From: Gyrodactylus bullatarudis
Lineage: Eukaryota > Platyhelminthes > Monogenea > Gyrodactylidea > Gyrodactylidae
Reading direction: 5' to 3'
NCBI GenBank assembly: GCA_012064415.1
Contig: SSNU01000071.1
Coordinates: 585,005-649,004 of the forward strand
Length of the DNA stretch: 64,000 nt
The notes under the pieces were generated by a model. It made no database searches. It was not told the origin of the DNA and was given only the letters and a program-made list of their open reading frames with translations. Below, piece by piece: positions 11,139-24,200 of this stretch. Each line of letters begins with the position of its first letter. Within the stretch, counting starts at the first letter, position 1. The translations under genes were made by a program, and so were the position numbers.

Positions 11139-12929
11139 CTTAAACGATAAATCTTGAGTCTCTTCGGCGTCAAGGCTGCGTATGAGGATCAATTGAAGCG
11201 TCTCCTGGTCAACGATAAAATAATCTCTTGCAAACTCTTCAATTTCAACCTTTAATGAGTTTTTTCTGTGAAATCTTTCACTGTCGGAAAAGTCATCATC
11301 GATAAATTTAAAATTTATCAGACTTTTACCCAGGGCTTGACTCTCACTCACTTCAAGGTTGTAGGTTACTTCTGAGAAGAAGGTTGGATATTCGTTCTGA
11401 TCAAGGACGACCAAATAAATCATATTTCGAGTCTCCAATCGCTGAATTTGGCCATTGTCAGAGCACACCAGCTCTCCAAACAATGTTTTATTATATGGCT
11501 GGTATTTTTCTATTGCCTTTTGCACCAGAGAATTATCCACAATGCTCAAATTGATTGGCATTTTTTCCAAATCAAAAGTTTGGTTAATAAACAGTTTGTA
11601 GATTGTTTTTCCGTCAGTCAATTTATTCTCATTAGTTATATATACAGGTAGAGTTATACTCTTCTTAATGAAACTACATTTACAATCAGCATTAAGGCCT
11701 TGATCTCGATCAGTAACAGTTATGAAGGATAAATCAATCTTTTTCATATTATTCTCGAAAATATAGAATATTTTGTGAGTTAAATTTGCTTCGTTTATCG
11801 TTTCAAGTTTAACTCGTTCATCAATGATATCATATTTTATATCAGGATAATTATCGTTGACGTCAATAACGTTTATCGTAACCATGGTACGTGCAATATT
11901 CGCTCTCTTCTTAATAGGATCATCAGAAACTTCAATGGTTAATTCGTAAATTCTCCCACCGAGTAGCTTTTGTCTTAAAATCAACTCTCCAGTTTTTTCA
12001 TCCAAATGGAACAGGTTATTATCGAATAAGGGTTTGCCTCTGGCCCTTATTGAAACCAGTTTATACTCCAAAATTGAGTTGTAATCATCATCTTTGGCTT
12101 TGACAAAACCTAAACTCATACCCACTTTCAGGTCTTCTTCAATAATCAAGATTTGATTTTGATGTAAGAACGAGGGTTTATTATCGTTTTCATCTAGGAT
12201 TCTTATACAAATGTCCAAGTCACTGCAGTTTGGTCCGCTGTCACATGCTCTGAGAGTCAAGTTGTATGTCTGTTCAAGTTCATAGTCGACGAGACGAGTC
12301 TGGCGCAGGGATATTCCCTCAGAATCGATAAACAGGTTAAATGGAGAATTGTTCTCATCAATAATTTCATATCTAAGATTTGCATAGAGATCACTGTCTT
12401 CGTCAAAGGCCTTTGGTATTGGAAACCTAGAGTCGATTAAGGATTTTTCACTCAAATCAATTGTAAAACAATCGTTAACCACTTTTGATGGGGTGTCGAT
12501 GCGGAATTTCGGTTTTGAGTCATTTACATCATCAATAATAATGAGAATATCCTTCCAACTTGTAGGGGATTTTTCTGATTGAATTATCAATAGATATTTA
12601 ATCGAGCATTTCTGGTCAGTCCCACTAATACCTGGACAAATATTTTCTCTGTCTAAATTCTTTGAGCTGGCGACCACTATTGAATAGCCGGAGATTTTAA
12701 ATATTTCCCTTCTCTCCTTATTATCATTGTCAAGAGTTAATTTGGAAGACTTAGTTAGGAGACTGGCAGGCAAGTAGCTTGTTAGATTTCCAATTATGTA
12801 GTTTGTTGGTGAATTCTCTAAAACGTGGAAAACTATGACATTTTCTTCCTTAATAATAATTCCAGAAACACACTCAAGATAGAGGTATAATTCCAAAAGA
12901 TGTATCAGAGTTCTAGTGAATCCTTTCAT
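11139..12929 (-). CDS. Cadherin-family cell adhesion protein, first coding exon (597 codons)
   Basis: The ATG at 12,929 opens a hydrophobic signal peptide (residues 1-23). An extracellular region of cadherin repeats follows. The calcium-binding interdomain signatures are clear: DDVNDSKPKF near residue 134, DENDNKPSF near 246, DVNDNYPDI near 356, and a weakened DQNEYPTFF near 510. This gives four complete repeats and most of a fifth, which ends at LDAEETQDLSFK. There the frame meets an AAG|GTGAGT donor (11,133-11,138), so codons read past it to 11,019 are intron. The next exon is uncertain: a frame reading FTADDAGSF at about 10,940-10,990 is cadherin-like but stops at 10,911 without a membrane segment. 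As a family member it should be a plasma-membrane adhesion protein; no transmembrane or cytoplasmic part is seen here, so the gene is partial or the product is secreted. Confidence 0.88.
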
Positions 12930-13557
12930 TTTCAGCTTTGACTAGAAAGGAAGCGTTCATAGTAAAAATGCCTTTTCATCTATAATTTTGTTACGATTTC
13001 AGTTCATAACTTTTCTTCAATCCACAACTTTCCATGATTGGTCAATTCAAACATCCAATCAAAATCAATCGTATGAATTAAAATTTTTAATTGAAATTTT
13101 CAACACACTCTCCTCCTAGGATATGAATGAGAAATTCCAATGTTGATATCTTTTACCTTTTCCTTTTCTTGTCAGAGAAGAAATAAATAAAAGAGTTTGT
13201 CCAATCCAACCAGAAAACCATTAATCATCATGGGAAAATTGAGAGGAGCACTCCAAGATTGCTGACAGTCTCCCATCTGGTGGAATTTAAATTATTTCTT
13301 CTTTGATCGATAAAAAGTATCAAAGTTATTTAATAACCTCTATAACGTAAGAATATCTTGCTGTGATTCCTAAACGAGTTAAAGACCAAAAATTTTATCG
13401 CTGTTTCTTGAACAAGGGTGGCCAATGAGTTTCGCAACTGACTGCAGCTGTAATAATTTCTTCAGTTAAGAATAATCAGAATAAGAATTATCAAGATAAA
13501 TGATGAATTTTTTTTCAACTGGTGATAATATTAAGCTTTTAGAAAATTTTTCTAACA
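12930..13557. other. 5' flank of the cadherin gene
   Basis: The context before the ATG is CTGAAAATG, and an in-frame stop lies close upstream, which supports the chosen start. I see no clear TATA box or repeat. Confidence 0.4.
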
Positions 13558-14128
13558 TAAGCTAGTCGATATGAAGAAGATAATCTACTATTTTCACCGG
13601 AAAGACAGATATTTTTCGAATCCCGGATGAAATGAGACCATAAAAAGAATCTGAAAAAATTAGACAATTTTTTGAATTTCCACCATTTCAATTTTTATTA
13701 TACCTTTTCCATGTCAAAGTTTCTATAGAGAAAGATTTATTAATTCTAATATGTTCTATTTCATATTCCCTGGGTGAAAACGTAATTCAGAATTAAAATT
13801 TTAAGGTGAGAGTGATGATAGTGTCAAAGTTCCATCTTTAGTGAAAATTCTCTCAAAGTAGTCATCGAAGATTTTCCATTCTGTTAATCCTAATTAGAGA
13901 TGATTTTTTCTATTGCAACCAGTTCATGAATAGGTTTTGTATCATATATCGTTCGAATTATCCTGAAGAGCCCATTCAGATTCTGACCCAGGCTCTCTTA
14001 TGTTTACTAAAGATTGTTTGGTTCAAAATCAGGTGCATTCAATTCAATTTTCTTCCGTGACTATTTTTATTTTCAAGTTTTTTTTTTAAATAGTAAATTC
14101 TCATCTTGGTATGAACTAGCTTTAGATA
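13558..14128. repeat. Foldback family B-like, eroded copy
   Basis: The left end GCTAGTCGATATGAAGAAGAT and the right end CATCTTGGTATGAACTAGC are inverted relatives of the termini at 36,447 and 36,806. The middle is diverged. Confidence 0.5.
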
Positions 14129-14129
14129 T

Positions 14130-17100
14130 TCCCCGAAAATAAGAGATATCTAGATTCTGATAATTATAATTGATGTTTGGTAATGTGTAAACTTGTTTTC
14201 TCTTAAAATAATTATTAAATAATGAGAGTAATTTCAAGTTTTGATTTTTGAAAGGAATAACTTGTGGAAAAATGTCAGAGAATTCAGAGAATCGTGGATG
14301 TATTTAATGATATAGTAACAACACAGTGGTAAAGGTGAAGAATCCCTCGGGATAAGTAAATAATTTTTCCCTTCATCAAAATCAGACAACATTCAAATAA
14401 AAGGGAGGAACATTTACCAAGTTGGTGATTTTCTGTCAGCTACAACCTGGCAGTAAACATTTTTTGACAGTTAATTTCTCACAGAAAGAATGCAAGCGTA
14501 CACACCTTATGTGTGTAATCGTTGACAGAAATCTTATCTGTTATCTGTAAATGAATTTCATCATGTTATTCTTTATTAATTTTGTTCTTTGTTCATTGAA
14601 GAATCTTTACTTGCATGTAATAAGAACCAGATTTTCCTCTATTTTCTTTGGGTATGTAAATGAGTCAGCCTTATCGAATTGCAAATTAAGAGCAATAATG
14701 TATAATTAGACAATGGATGAAGGAAAAAAAGTTTGAAAACATTCTTCTGTAAATTAGATTTTCTATCTTGCTCAATCGATATTAATCTTTGAATAGGCGC
14801 CAACAGCAAACTGTGGTGAAATAGAAACATTTGTGTTGAAACCATGGCTTGACCTATTTACGTGTGCAGATATAGCTTTTAGTTATTTCTGATGTAATTC
14901 AAGCACATTATTCTGTCGTAAATTATCATTTTAAGTAAGAAAGAGATAATAAAGCCTACATTCAACTTTCAAGAATACTTGAAAAAAAAAACATAAAATT
15001 CACCCAAAATGTATATGGATTTTTTTAGTTTTAAAAACTTTAACGATATTTCCCTACAAAGGTTTATGCCTCTTTATTTTTTGGTGAAACATTTAAACAA
15101 CAAGTTTTCGACAGATTCACTGTATTCGAGTTATCAAAGTATCATTGATTTTCTTGTAGTGAAATCGATCATGAATGATGAACGTATCTTTAACGTATTC
15201 GAATTCTTTATGAAAAAAATTGTGATTTTTGTAAAAATCATGTCTGTTAGCCTTATTTTCAAAAGATAGTGTAATTAATCTTGGTTCATTTTGGCCTTCT
15301 TACATATTTGCAACTTTAAAAAAAACGTAGATTTTTGGGCTTATCCGTCTTGTTTCTCACAGCAAGGGGTTTCGTTCTCATGTCATCGGTTTTTGAAAGC
15401 CCTGGAAATTATTTTCTTGATTTGTAAATGCATTTTGTATTTTTTTTCAAATTTGAGTTCAATAAAATTTTCCATTTTTTAATCCATTCTGCCCAAGGTA
15501 AGGCAGAACACTACTTTCCTGTTACATTAATTCCTATTTCTGCTTCGAAAGGCCTAAATGTACTTTTTCTCTAATTCCATTATTATTTAGAGTAGAAGAA
15601 ATTCGTAAATGTTTCCGAGATGAATAATGAATTTATCAAAAGGAAGATTGGATTGAAAAACTCGGATATACACTTGAACAAGACAGACCATATTGTAGAT
15701 TTAGCTTAAAATTAGTTCAAACAGTTAGTTGAGAAAGATGCAATAAAGCAGGATTAATAGCAGAAAATTAATGTAACTCTGAGCTAAAATTCTTTGAGGG
15801 CTTATTTATGCTACAGATCTTATGTGGAAGAAAGGATTAAATACAGTATAATGATTTTCAATTTTATTTTTATTTAGTGTGCTCATAAGTATTTGTTTTT
15901 ATTTTCAGACCCTTTTGAATGCTACCATAATCCTGACTCTTCAAGAATTTTAAAATCCAAATTCTCAACACAGGTGTGAACCAATTTCAGGTATTAAAAA
16001 AAAGTTTTAGATTTTTAAAAATCGAGCAGTTCATCTTCATAACGCGATGATTAAAAGATTGATTAAACTTGTAAAACTATTGTAATACAAGATTCAGGTC
16101 AGAGATGATTTTAACTGTACTTCAAAGGGTTGAAACATTGAAATTAATCACTCATATGTATCAATTTACATCAGGGGACATTTATGCCATGTTGTTTTTT
16201 TATCAGAATAAATTACATAATCTTGAATTTTAACTGTATTCTAAGCTTGAGAGGTACTTTTAACTCTGCCTTATCAAATATTTTTCGGATATTTTATTAA
16301 AGGCAATAACAAAATTATTTGATATTGACGTACACAGGATTCATACCTCTGAAAATAAGAATCAAAGTCTGACATTTAAAATTCTGAACAGTATTCACTT
16401 CATGTTTTGAAGTAATAATAACATTTTATGATGAAATTTCAATATGAGATAAAAACAATCTTGTTTTTTTCAAAGAAGCCGTCAATAGCTATGAGGGGGC
16501 TTGCTATACAACAGTTGTATCTAAGATCTCAAAGAATATAAAAAATAGATTTATCCATTTTGACAAAATTGAGTAGAAATTTTTTTTTGATATTAAGGTG
16601 TGAAAGGGATCAGCATTTAGACAAGAAAACACGACAGTATCATGTGAAAGTCTACTTCTTTGACAATTTTTACTACTTGAAAATTCCAAGATCAGTTGAC
16701 GGTTCTTTCATAATTCGAAAAATGATCATAGGTAACTTGTTTTGTTAGTAGAAGATTTCTTTGCTCTTGTTCCAAAGTAAAAAGTTAATCTCTGATGCCA
16801 AAAGTATTAAAACTGTGAGAGCAATTGAAACTTGTATGGAATGCCCACGAGCTATTTATCAAGTTCAACAAAATTGTTAATTATTTTTCTTCAAAAAGAA
16901 GTATGCTTTAAAATAAAATGATAAAATTCTACTGTATTTAAATTTTTTGAAATCAGTTAGGCTGAATTTATTTAGTGCAGATCAGCTTACTGATTATTTA
17001 TTGATGAAAAAATATATATCCCACAGAGAATTTCTCACTATAGAAGCAAGCATAAATAAAAATCAATTCTAGGCAATTTGAGATATGTAATTAAACTATG

Positions 17101-17205
17101 GGGAAGCGCGCAAAACTGTAAAAAAGGAATAAAGCAAATAAATTCTACAAATATTTAATTCAGTGATTTATTTTGTAAAATTTCATCAGATTCGAATGTA
17201 AAAGG
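14130..17205. other. No gene seen
   Basis: AT-rich DNA. ORFs at 14,639-14,845 (minus), 15,009-15,269 (plus), 15,291-15,482 (plus) and 16,504-16,748 (both strands) have low-complexity, Phe/Ile/Lys-rich products without recognisable motifs. Confidence 0.45.
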
Positions 17206-17209
17206 TCCC

Positions 17210-17585
17210 AAATTATTATTTTTTCATTACACAAATGAGAAAATTTGCAATCTAACCAAAATAATTACGCTGATTCTGAATTTTAATTCCTTTTTGTAAG
17301 CGGACTTATCATTTCATAGATAATAGAGGTTAAAATTGGCAAAAAAACGTTCTAAATATTTTCAAATATTTGACAACATTTTCAAAAAATCACCCTTCTT
17401 CAAGTAACTATGGTGTGCATCAGTGAAAAGCTATCTTTATGAATTATACATATTTTTGTAGCTTAATAATTTTCCTTTCTAATGAGGGGTGGAAAAATTA
17501 TTTTAAGTATCCTATAGTTAAAATTATCGCTCGAGAAAGAGTTGTGATCCACTGGTGGAACAATGGGACATGAAGGGTTAATGAT
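17210..17585 (+). repeat. Dispersed repeat D, copy 1
   Basis: Shares TTTCCTTTCTAATGAGGGGT and a 'ctcgagaaagagttgtgatccactggtggaacaatggga' block with the reverse complement of 23,517-23,765. Non-coding and without clear termini. Confidence 0.55.
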
Positions 17586-18599
17586 CCATTGTTTAAAAAA
17601 ATCAGAGACCTTGAAAATTGTAATCTAGTTGTGGAAATAACAACCGGTCTCATTAGAATTCTATTACTTCTCTTCTTGTCTATTTTTTCAGATCAATTTT
17701 TTCAAAACATGGGACTTTAAAAAATTATTTTATTCAAACAAAACTATGATATACTTGAAGATATCTTAATTACCTTTGAAATTGGGAAGAAATATGACTT
17801 TCGCCATAAGGAATTCTAGATTGTCTTTTTAAGAATCTAAACTAGAGAAGCCCATCGTATAGAGTGTGAAATGTTAAAGATAAGTTTTCCCTTTTATAGT
17901 TCCTTACATGAAATAAATGAATACAGATAACGAAGGGGCACCATGTTAAAGTCTACACTAGACATATTCTGAAAGAGTTAATCAGGACTTTTTTCAGATT
18001 GAATTTTAATTTCAAAATCGAAAATGAGCATGACAGAACTTTGAACATCTCTAGATGAATTGCTTCAATTCTCTGAGATCCAATATTACCCATGGAATTA
18101 GACTTTTTCTTTGAATCTTTTTGCCTGATTTGGTCCAGTGAAAAAACGGGGTTTTAATTTGTTTTCATGAAAAAATACAAATAGATTTCTATTTATTGTG
18201 AATTTATTCGATAAATCACGATTTTTCCAATGCGGAGGAGAGAAAATCTGCTGAATTTTCACAGAGATTATGGAATTTTGCCAGCCTTTATATGCATTGA
18301 CGATAAATATGCGTAGATGCTACAAATAATAAAAATGATTAAAGGAAATACTGTTGAAACTCTTATTTTTGGGAAGGCAAATTTATTTCAGTATTCAGAA
18401 ATATTTTCTTAACATTAACATAAATAAGAAGTGATAAAAAATATGGCCTAGTACTCATAATTCTATAGTAGGGCAATATTCCATGCCTTGAATAATTATT
18501 CAAATATTCATATTTTACCTTGAAAAATACATCTAAATGAAGAATGCTCAATGAGTACTACTACTCATGTACTTAAGTATACGTATACTAAAGTTGCAC

Positions 18600-18960
18600 T
18601 TTCCCTGAAATCAATAAAATTCACCTATTTCCAAGAAATTTCTCTCAACATAGGAAAAATGAAAATATTTACGATGAACCCTATTTTTATTTGCAATGTT
18701 CAAAATCTTAATTTTTTCGAAGTGAAATTCATTGAAAAAAATTTGTTCAAAAATTATCATTTTCAATCGAGATTTTGTATATCAGAACAAACTGGAAAAC
18801 ATATGGAAAAAATTCTTAGTTTTTGATTATCTTCGAAATGAAACTCGTTTAAAATCCGATTTTTAAAATCTACGTGTGAGAAGACAATCCCCATCAAGTT
18901 AGATTTCGTATGGAAAATCTTCATTGAACATAACCTGTCAGTTTTGTGTCTAAACACACT
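18600..18960 (+). repeat. Dispersed repeat E, copy 1
   Basis: Resembles 32,815-33,120 in the same orientation, for example GATTTTGTATATCAGAA and the blocks on either side. The last part (AGAAGACAATCCCCATCAAG) recurs near 47,865. The overlapping ORFs are chance frames. Confidence 0.5.
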
Positions 18961-19150
18961 GTGGATTCTACATTTTAATATCTTCTTCGTGTTTCTCTCG
19001 GATATATTTCAAGTTTTTATAATTTCGGCTGAAAAGTTTTTCAGAAGTATCCACACTGTTTATTGTATTCCGTTAAATTTCTAGTTTTATCATCAGTTAA
19101 TCTTGAGGTTGATTGAAATTCGTCCAAAAAGAGATCATCAATGATGAATA

Positions 19151-19160
19151 GGGGGGGGGG
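19151..19160 (+). repeat. Poly(G) run of 10
   Basis: An uninterrupted G10 in very AT-rich surroundings. Confidence 0.95.
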
Positions 19161-19227
19161 AATTCGATTTTTCTTTCTGATAAAAATAAACAATTTTGAA
19201 GATTCTTTCAGGTGTTTCCTATTATTT

Positions 19228-19246
19228 ATCATCATCATCATCATCA
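19228..19246 (+). repeat. (ATC)n microsatellite
   Basis: Six consecutive ATC units, the last followed by AAC. Confidence 0.9.
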
Positions 19247-19861
19247 ACAACACTTTTCTTATTTAGTCTATCAATTTAGGGTTTTCTTTGGGGTTGCTTG
19301 GAATCAAAATCCTCTATGCCAAGTCCACCAGACCCCATGAAAAAGCAAACAGATGGAAAAAATCTAATTATCCCTTTTTCATTTATTTTCATTTTTTATA
19401 CACACACAGATGAATTTCTCTCATCAAAGTTGTATTTTTCTTATCAATCAACTTTATTTGGATGAAAATCCATGACCAGTCTGAGAGAGAATGATGATTT
19501 TAATGGAAGAAATAAGGGACTTTAAAATGCACTCTACAAGTCTTGACTCTTTTTATAGTTTTTTGCTTAAAGAAAGAGACAAAACTGCTGTGAGTGACAC
19601 ATTATTGACAATGAATCTTGACGATATTCCATTATAAGCTGCGAATATAAAGCCTCATATCAATGTTCTCTTGAAAGTTTTTAGGTACTCTTCTTACCTG
19701 ATAACTAAATTTGTCAACAGTAATAATTAATACTATACAAATCTTTCATTTGGTCTAAATCTGGCTAAGAAGAAAGGCCTCATAAATAATAATCTATAAG
19801 TCAACAAGATCAAATAGTATCTCAACTTATAGCACGAGAAATCAGATGAATCTATAAATTA

Positions 19862-19952
19862 GAAATATTTGGTTCTAGGTGCTTAGGTAATATATCCCAT
19901 AGGAACGTCTTATTTGGTAATGGATTAGCCCATGTCGCTAAATGTTACCCCA
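19862..19952. repeat. MITE fragment, 'CACCTATACTTACAAA' family
   Basis: Holds the inner part only: GGTTCTAGGTGCTTAGGTAA through GATTAGCCCATGTCGCTAAA. The terminal inverted repeats are absent. Confidence 0.65.
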
Positions 19953-21221
19953 GATTATAATATGAGAAATCAGATGAATCTATATATTCTTTCGATTAAA
20001 AATTTCTAATTTAAAGAATCACCCATATGTCTTGAAATAGAGATTTTTTTAGATTCTCTCAATAATTTTAACTTTTTATGTTCAGGTCAGATAACCTTAA
20101 AAAATTTTCAGTCACATAAACAAGAACCATGGAGGGATTCTCTACGCAGAAAAAAATCATGGCATCTAAAATGAATTGATTGAGACAAAAATTCTCTCTT
20201 TCAAGATTAAGTTGACCACTTGAAATTTCACGACAACTCTGAGACTCCTGAAGAAGATAAATTAATTGTGGGAAACTCAACTCTACAAATGATGAAATTG
20301 AAAAAAAATACTTGAAAATTTCGAATGAACGAGTAGGAAGGCAACTGGAAAAGAAAGGAATATCGTAAATCAATGTTCACTAAGATGAGGGAGTTGTATT
20401 CTGAGGCATATTTTTTGTTTTTTATGCTACTGTTGCTACTCAAGAATAAAATTATTATTACTGCTGTTTATAATTGAATTAATTTCTAAATCAGTCAGAA
20501 ATAAACTGCAATGATCATGCAGAATTGAGCAGATATTGCAAAAGAGAGATCTCCTCATTTTTATAGAGAACGTAGGGAAAAATAGTGGAAAGAGTCAATT
20601 TGCCCCTGGCCATATTATTAATGGGAATAATTATTGTTTGAGTGCATTCAGTTATTGGTAGTATTCATTCTATATGTAGATAATTTTTGAATCACACTTA
20701 TTCTATACTCATGTTGTATACCATTCTGACAATTAATTAAACACACAGATAATCTGTAACGCTAAACAATGAGATAAGCCAATCTATAATATACAGATTC
20801 TTTGATCACTGGTAGACTAATTATCAGAGATCAGTAATTGATGTTTTTTATGTAACATTCATCTGATTCGATTTATATATCTTGGTCAGTTTGAGGTTTT
20901 CTTATAACCTTTCATCATTGATGCTTTTCCAGCTGTTATTACTTTGACTTCTAACATTTTTAAACAGGAATTACTGAATCAGTAGTATTGATGTGCATTT
21001 GAGAAAAATTTCGTATTTCTACATTTTAAGATCTTACTTTTGGCGGGGAGTCTTACCTTTCGTTACCAGCTTTGAGCATAACTTCATGATTCTATTTTTT
21101 AAATTATCAACGATTAGATCGTCTTTGTAAAACTCTATTTATTCACCTATGATATCTAAAAGTAGCCTAAAGTAGTAATTGTCGAAAGAGATGAGAAAAA
21201 ATATCTGATTGACAGAATTTT

Positions 21222-21227
21222 TTTATT
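21222..21227 (-). promoter_or_regulatory. Poly(A) signal of SPF45
   Basis: AATAAA on the minus strand, about 40 nt past the SPF45 stop codon, where a cleavage signal is expected. Confidence 0.6.
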
Positions 21228-21264
21228 CACAAGGTTTTTTCATCAATTGTGAGTGTTAGTGGTC

Positions 21265-24200
21265 TCAACTGATTGGGTCATCAGCTAGTTCTAGGTTGTG
21301 GAATTTACTTTCATCATAGAAACCTGCTTTGACAACACGACCTCCAAAGAATCTGCCATTCAAATCGACAATAGCCCTGGTGGCAGAATCTTCATCTTCA
21401 AACTTGACAAATATACGAACTGCCTCTGTATCTGGTGCATCTGGTAGTTCATAGATCATGCAGGAGTTAACTTTGCCATATTTTGCACATTCTTCAGCTG
21501 TTTCCGGTTCAAGATCATCATCAACTTCTCCGGGTCCACACATGTTTTGTAATAGAATTACCTATTGGAAAAGAATTATTATTTTTTAATCGGAAATAGA
21601 AAAAAGTATTAAAAGTGCCTTGAGTAATCAAAATGCGTGCAGTTTATGTAATCAAATTTATATATGGAACAAATCAAATTAAGGATATAGAACAATCAGG
21701 AGAATAAATACAAGTTGGTAATTACACTTTCCCCAACTACTATTTATTTTGATTATTCTGCTTTGGGCTACTTGGGGAAAAACTGTTGTCTTTTGATGAA
21801 ACCAAGTTTAATTGAAACAAGATGAAAAACAACAGAATAATCAGGTATCAGGGACCATTCATGGATAAAATACCAGTGTTCTAATTTCGACAGAGCTCAT
21901 TGTAGTGATAAAAAGAGTTCTTTGCTTTCTAGAAATATTTCTGCTTTCCAAATGGCTTTTTCCACACAGATCTAATGGACAATTCAAATGTTTCCACCTA
22001 GCAAATTCATCAATGGAAGTATTTTTTATTTAAATTATGTAATGATTGAAAAATAGTTTTTACTGATCCACTGTATCTTATCGAATTAAAGATTTGACAA
22101 GCTTTTAAGCGATGTAAGTCAAAATTATTGTCTTGAAGAAAACGACTCTAATCCATCTCGAGCAGGAAAGCAAATCAATAAAAAATTTAAAAGCTCTTTT
22201 ATCTGAAATCTGATCTAGATCAGATATTTTCAATATTTCATTACATTGAACAAAAGAAAGTTGAAGTTAAGTAAGATAATCATTAAAAGTTGGTCAGTTT
22301 TAATATTAAAGTTATCAAAATAAATCGACCAAAGAAACAAGACAAGTTTTGATCTCGAGAAAATTACAGTCGGGAATGTATTTGTTTTTGCAAAATTCTT
22401 ATTTTTATTTGTAGAATCTTGACAAAATCTTTTAAAAACAGCTCATTGGTTTGAATGATTGAAGAAATTACTAAAATCAAATATTTTTCCAGTTTTGGTT
22501 GTTACATTCGATTAGAATAATAATTTTTCTCTTGGATTTATCGAAAAAAAAATTTCGTTCAGATCTTAACAATAAAATACTAGTTTTCCGACGTTTTTGG
22601 CTATTTTTGAGATGTTTCCCCAAGTTTTCACAGCAGTCTCATAAATCTCAGTCTTTTTAAACAGATTTCAATGGAAAATCTCTTGCATCAGTTCTAACTG
22701 CTTAAATCTGAAATTTCTATTTTTTACTAAAAAGTTTGAGGCAACCAGTTGTAGAGAATTTTTTGTAGATTATATCTGTATTTTTAGAACAGTAATACGA
22801 ACTATAATGAACATTTTAGAGAAAGAAGAGCTAAAATTTAAATATTTTTCGAAATCTGAACGCTAAAAAATTTTCATATTTTTAGAATCTCATTATTTCA
22901 ACCTGACGAGCATTCAGTAAAAATCACAATAAATATTAAAATTTTCGCTATAAACCCAATTTTTTCAAATTTTCCCAGTCTTCATCTCATTTTGAAAATA
23001 ATCGAAAAAATCAATTTTGATCAAGAAATGGAACATTAATTATAATTTTGAACCAAGTAGTTCTTCAGGAAGCTGTTCGGCAGAGATTGACTATAACGTT
23101 GTTCGCTTGTTCGTTATAGTCAAACATGGAACATTGTTGGGGAGAAAATAAAATTTTGTATTACCCTGCTATACATACCTTGCTTCTGACGTCAGTAATA
23201 ATGACTGGATCTCGAGGTGCAATAAAATTGTCCGCATCATTTTCCGTCCCGCCATGCTCAAAGTCATCCACCAAGGCAACATTTGTAAGGATTTCCACTT
23301 GACCAGCTTGTCTGTCTTTCTCATGAATAATTTTGCCTGATCTACGGCCAATCTTTTCAACTGTCAGAGCTGTACTCATTCCTTGACTGCCTTTGCCGAG
23401 ACCTTGACCTTCTCTATAACCCATTTTTGCCATCATTTTAGCTGCAACTGGATTACTATAATATAAATATGATAGATCTTGAATATGCTAGTTCATGCTG
23501 TGTTGGGCTTGTGGAAATATTAACCCTTAATCTCCCATTGTTCCCGCAGTGGAACACAACACTTTCTCGAGGGATAATATAAGCTGAAAGATACTTTGTT
23601 TACCCCTCATTAGAAAGGAGATTTATTAAGCTACAATAATATTTAAATGAAAAGTCGGCTTCAGATTCGAAATCAGGGTAATTATTTTGGTAAGATTACC
23701 AATTCTCAAATCTGGGTCATGAAAAAAGGGTTGAAAAAGCTTGCTCATTTTTTTAGATTTTGAATTCATGAAACTGATTTAGATTGCAATTAATACATAT
23801 ACAGTCAATAACCTAGAGTGTTTCAAGAATAGTAAAATGAAAAATCAGGCGTAGAGTTTCATGAATAGCAGAATTATATGATCTATTTATATAAGGCAAC
23901 ATGGTACCCTCCCACATATCCATGTAAAGTTGGTTGATATGAAGTTGGGAATCTGATGATTTTTACAGAAATCTCGATATTTTCATCAAGAATTCGAATT
24001 TTTTTTTTAATTTTTTCAATGAAAAAGATGGCCATTTTTCAAATATCGATTTGGGGCCAAAATCCAATTTTTTGAACCGAAAATTTTTATTGATTTGAAA
24101 GTTGGAGGTTGATCAAAAGAGGTTTTCAGGACCAAGATTAGAAAAGAAAATTAATTAAACTGAATCTTATCTGATACATTGCCTTATTATCGTTTGGGAG

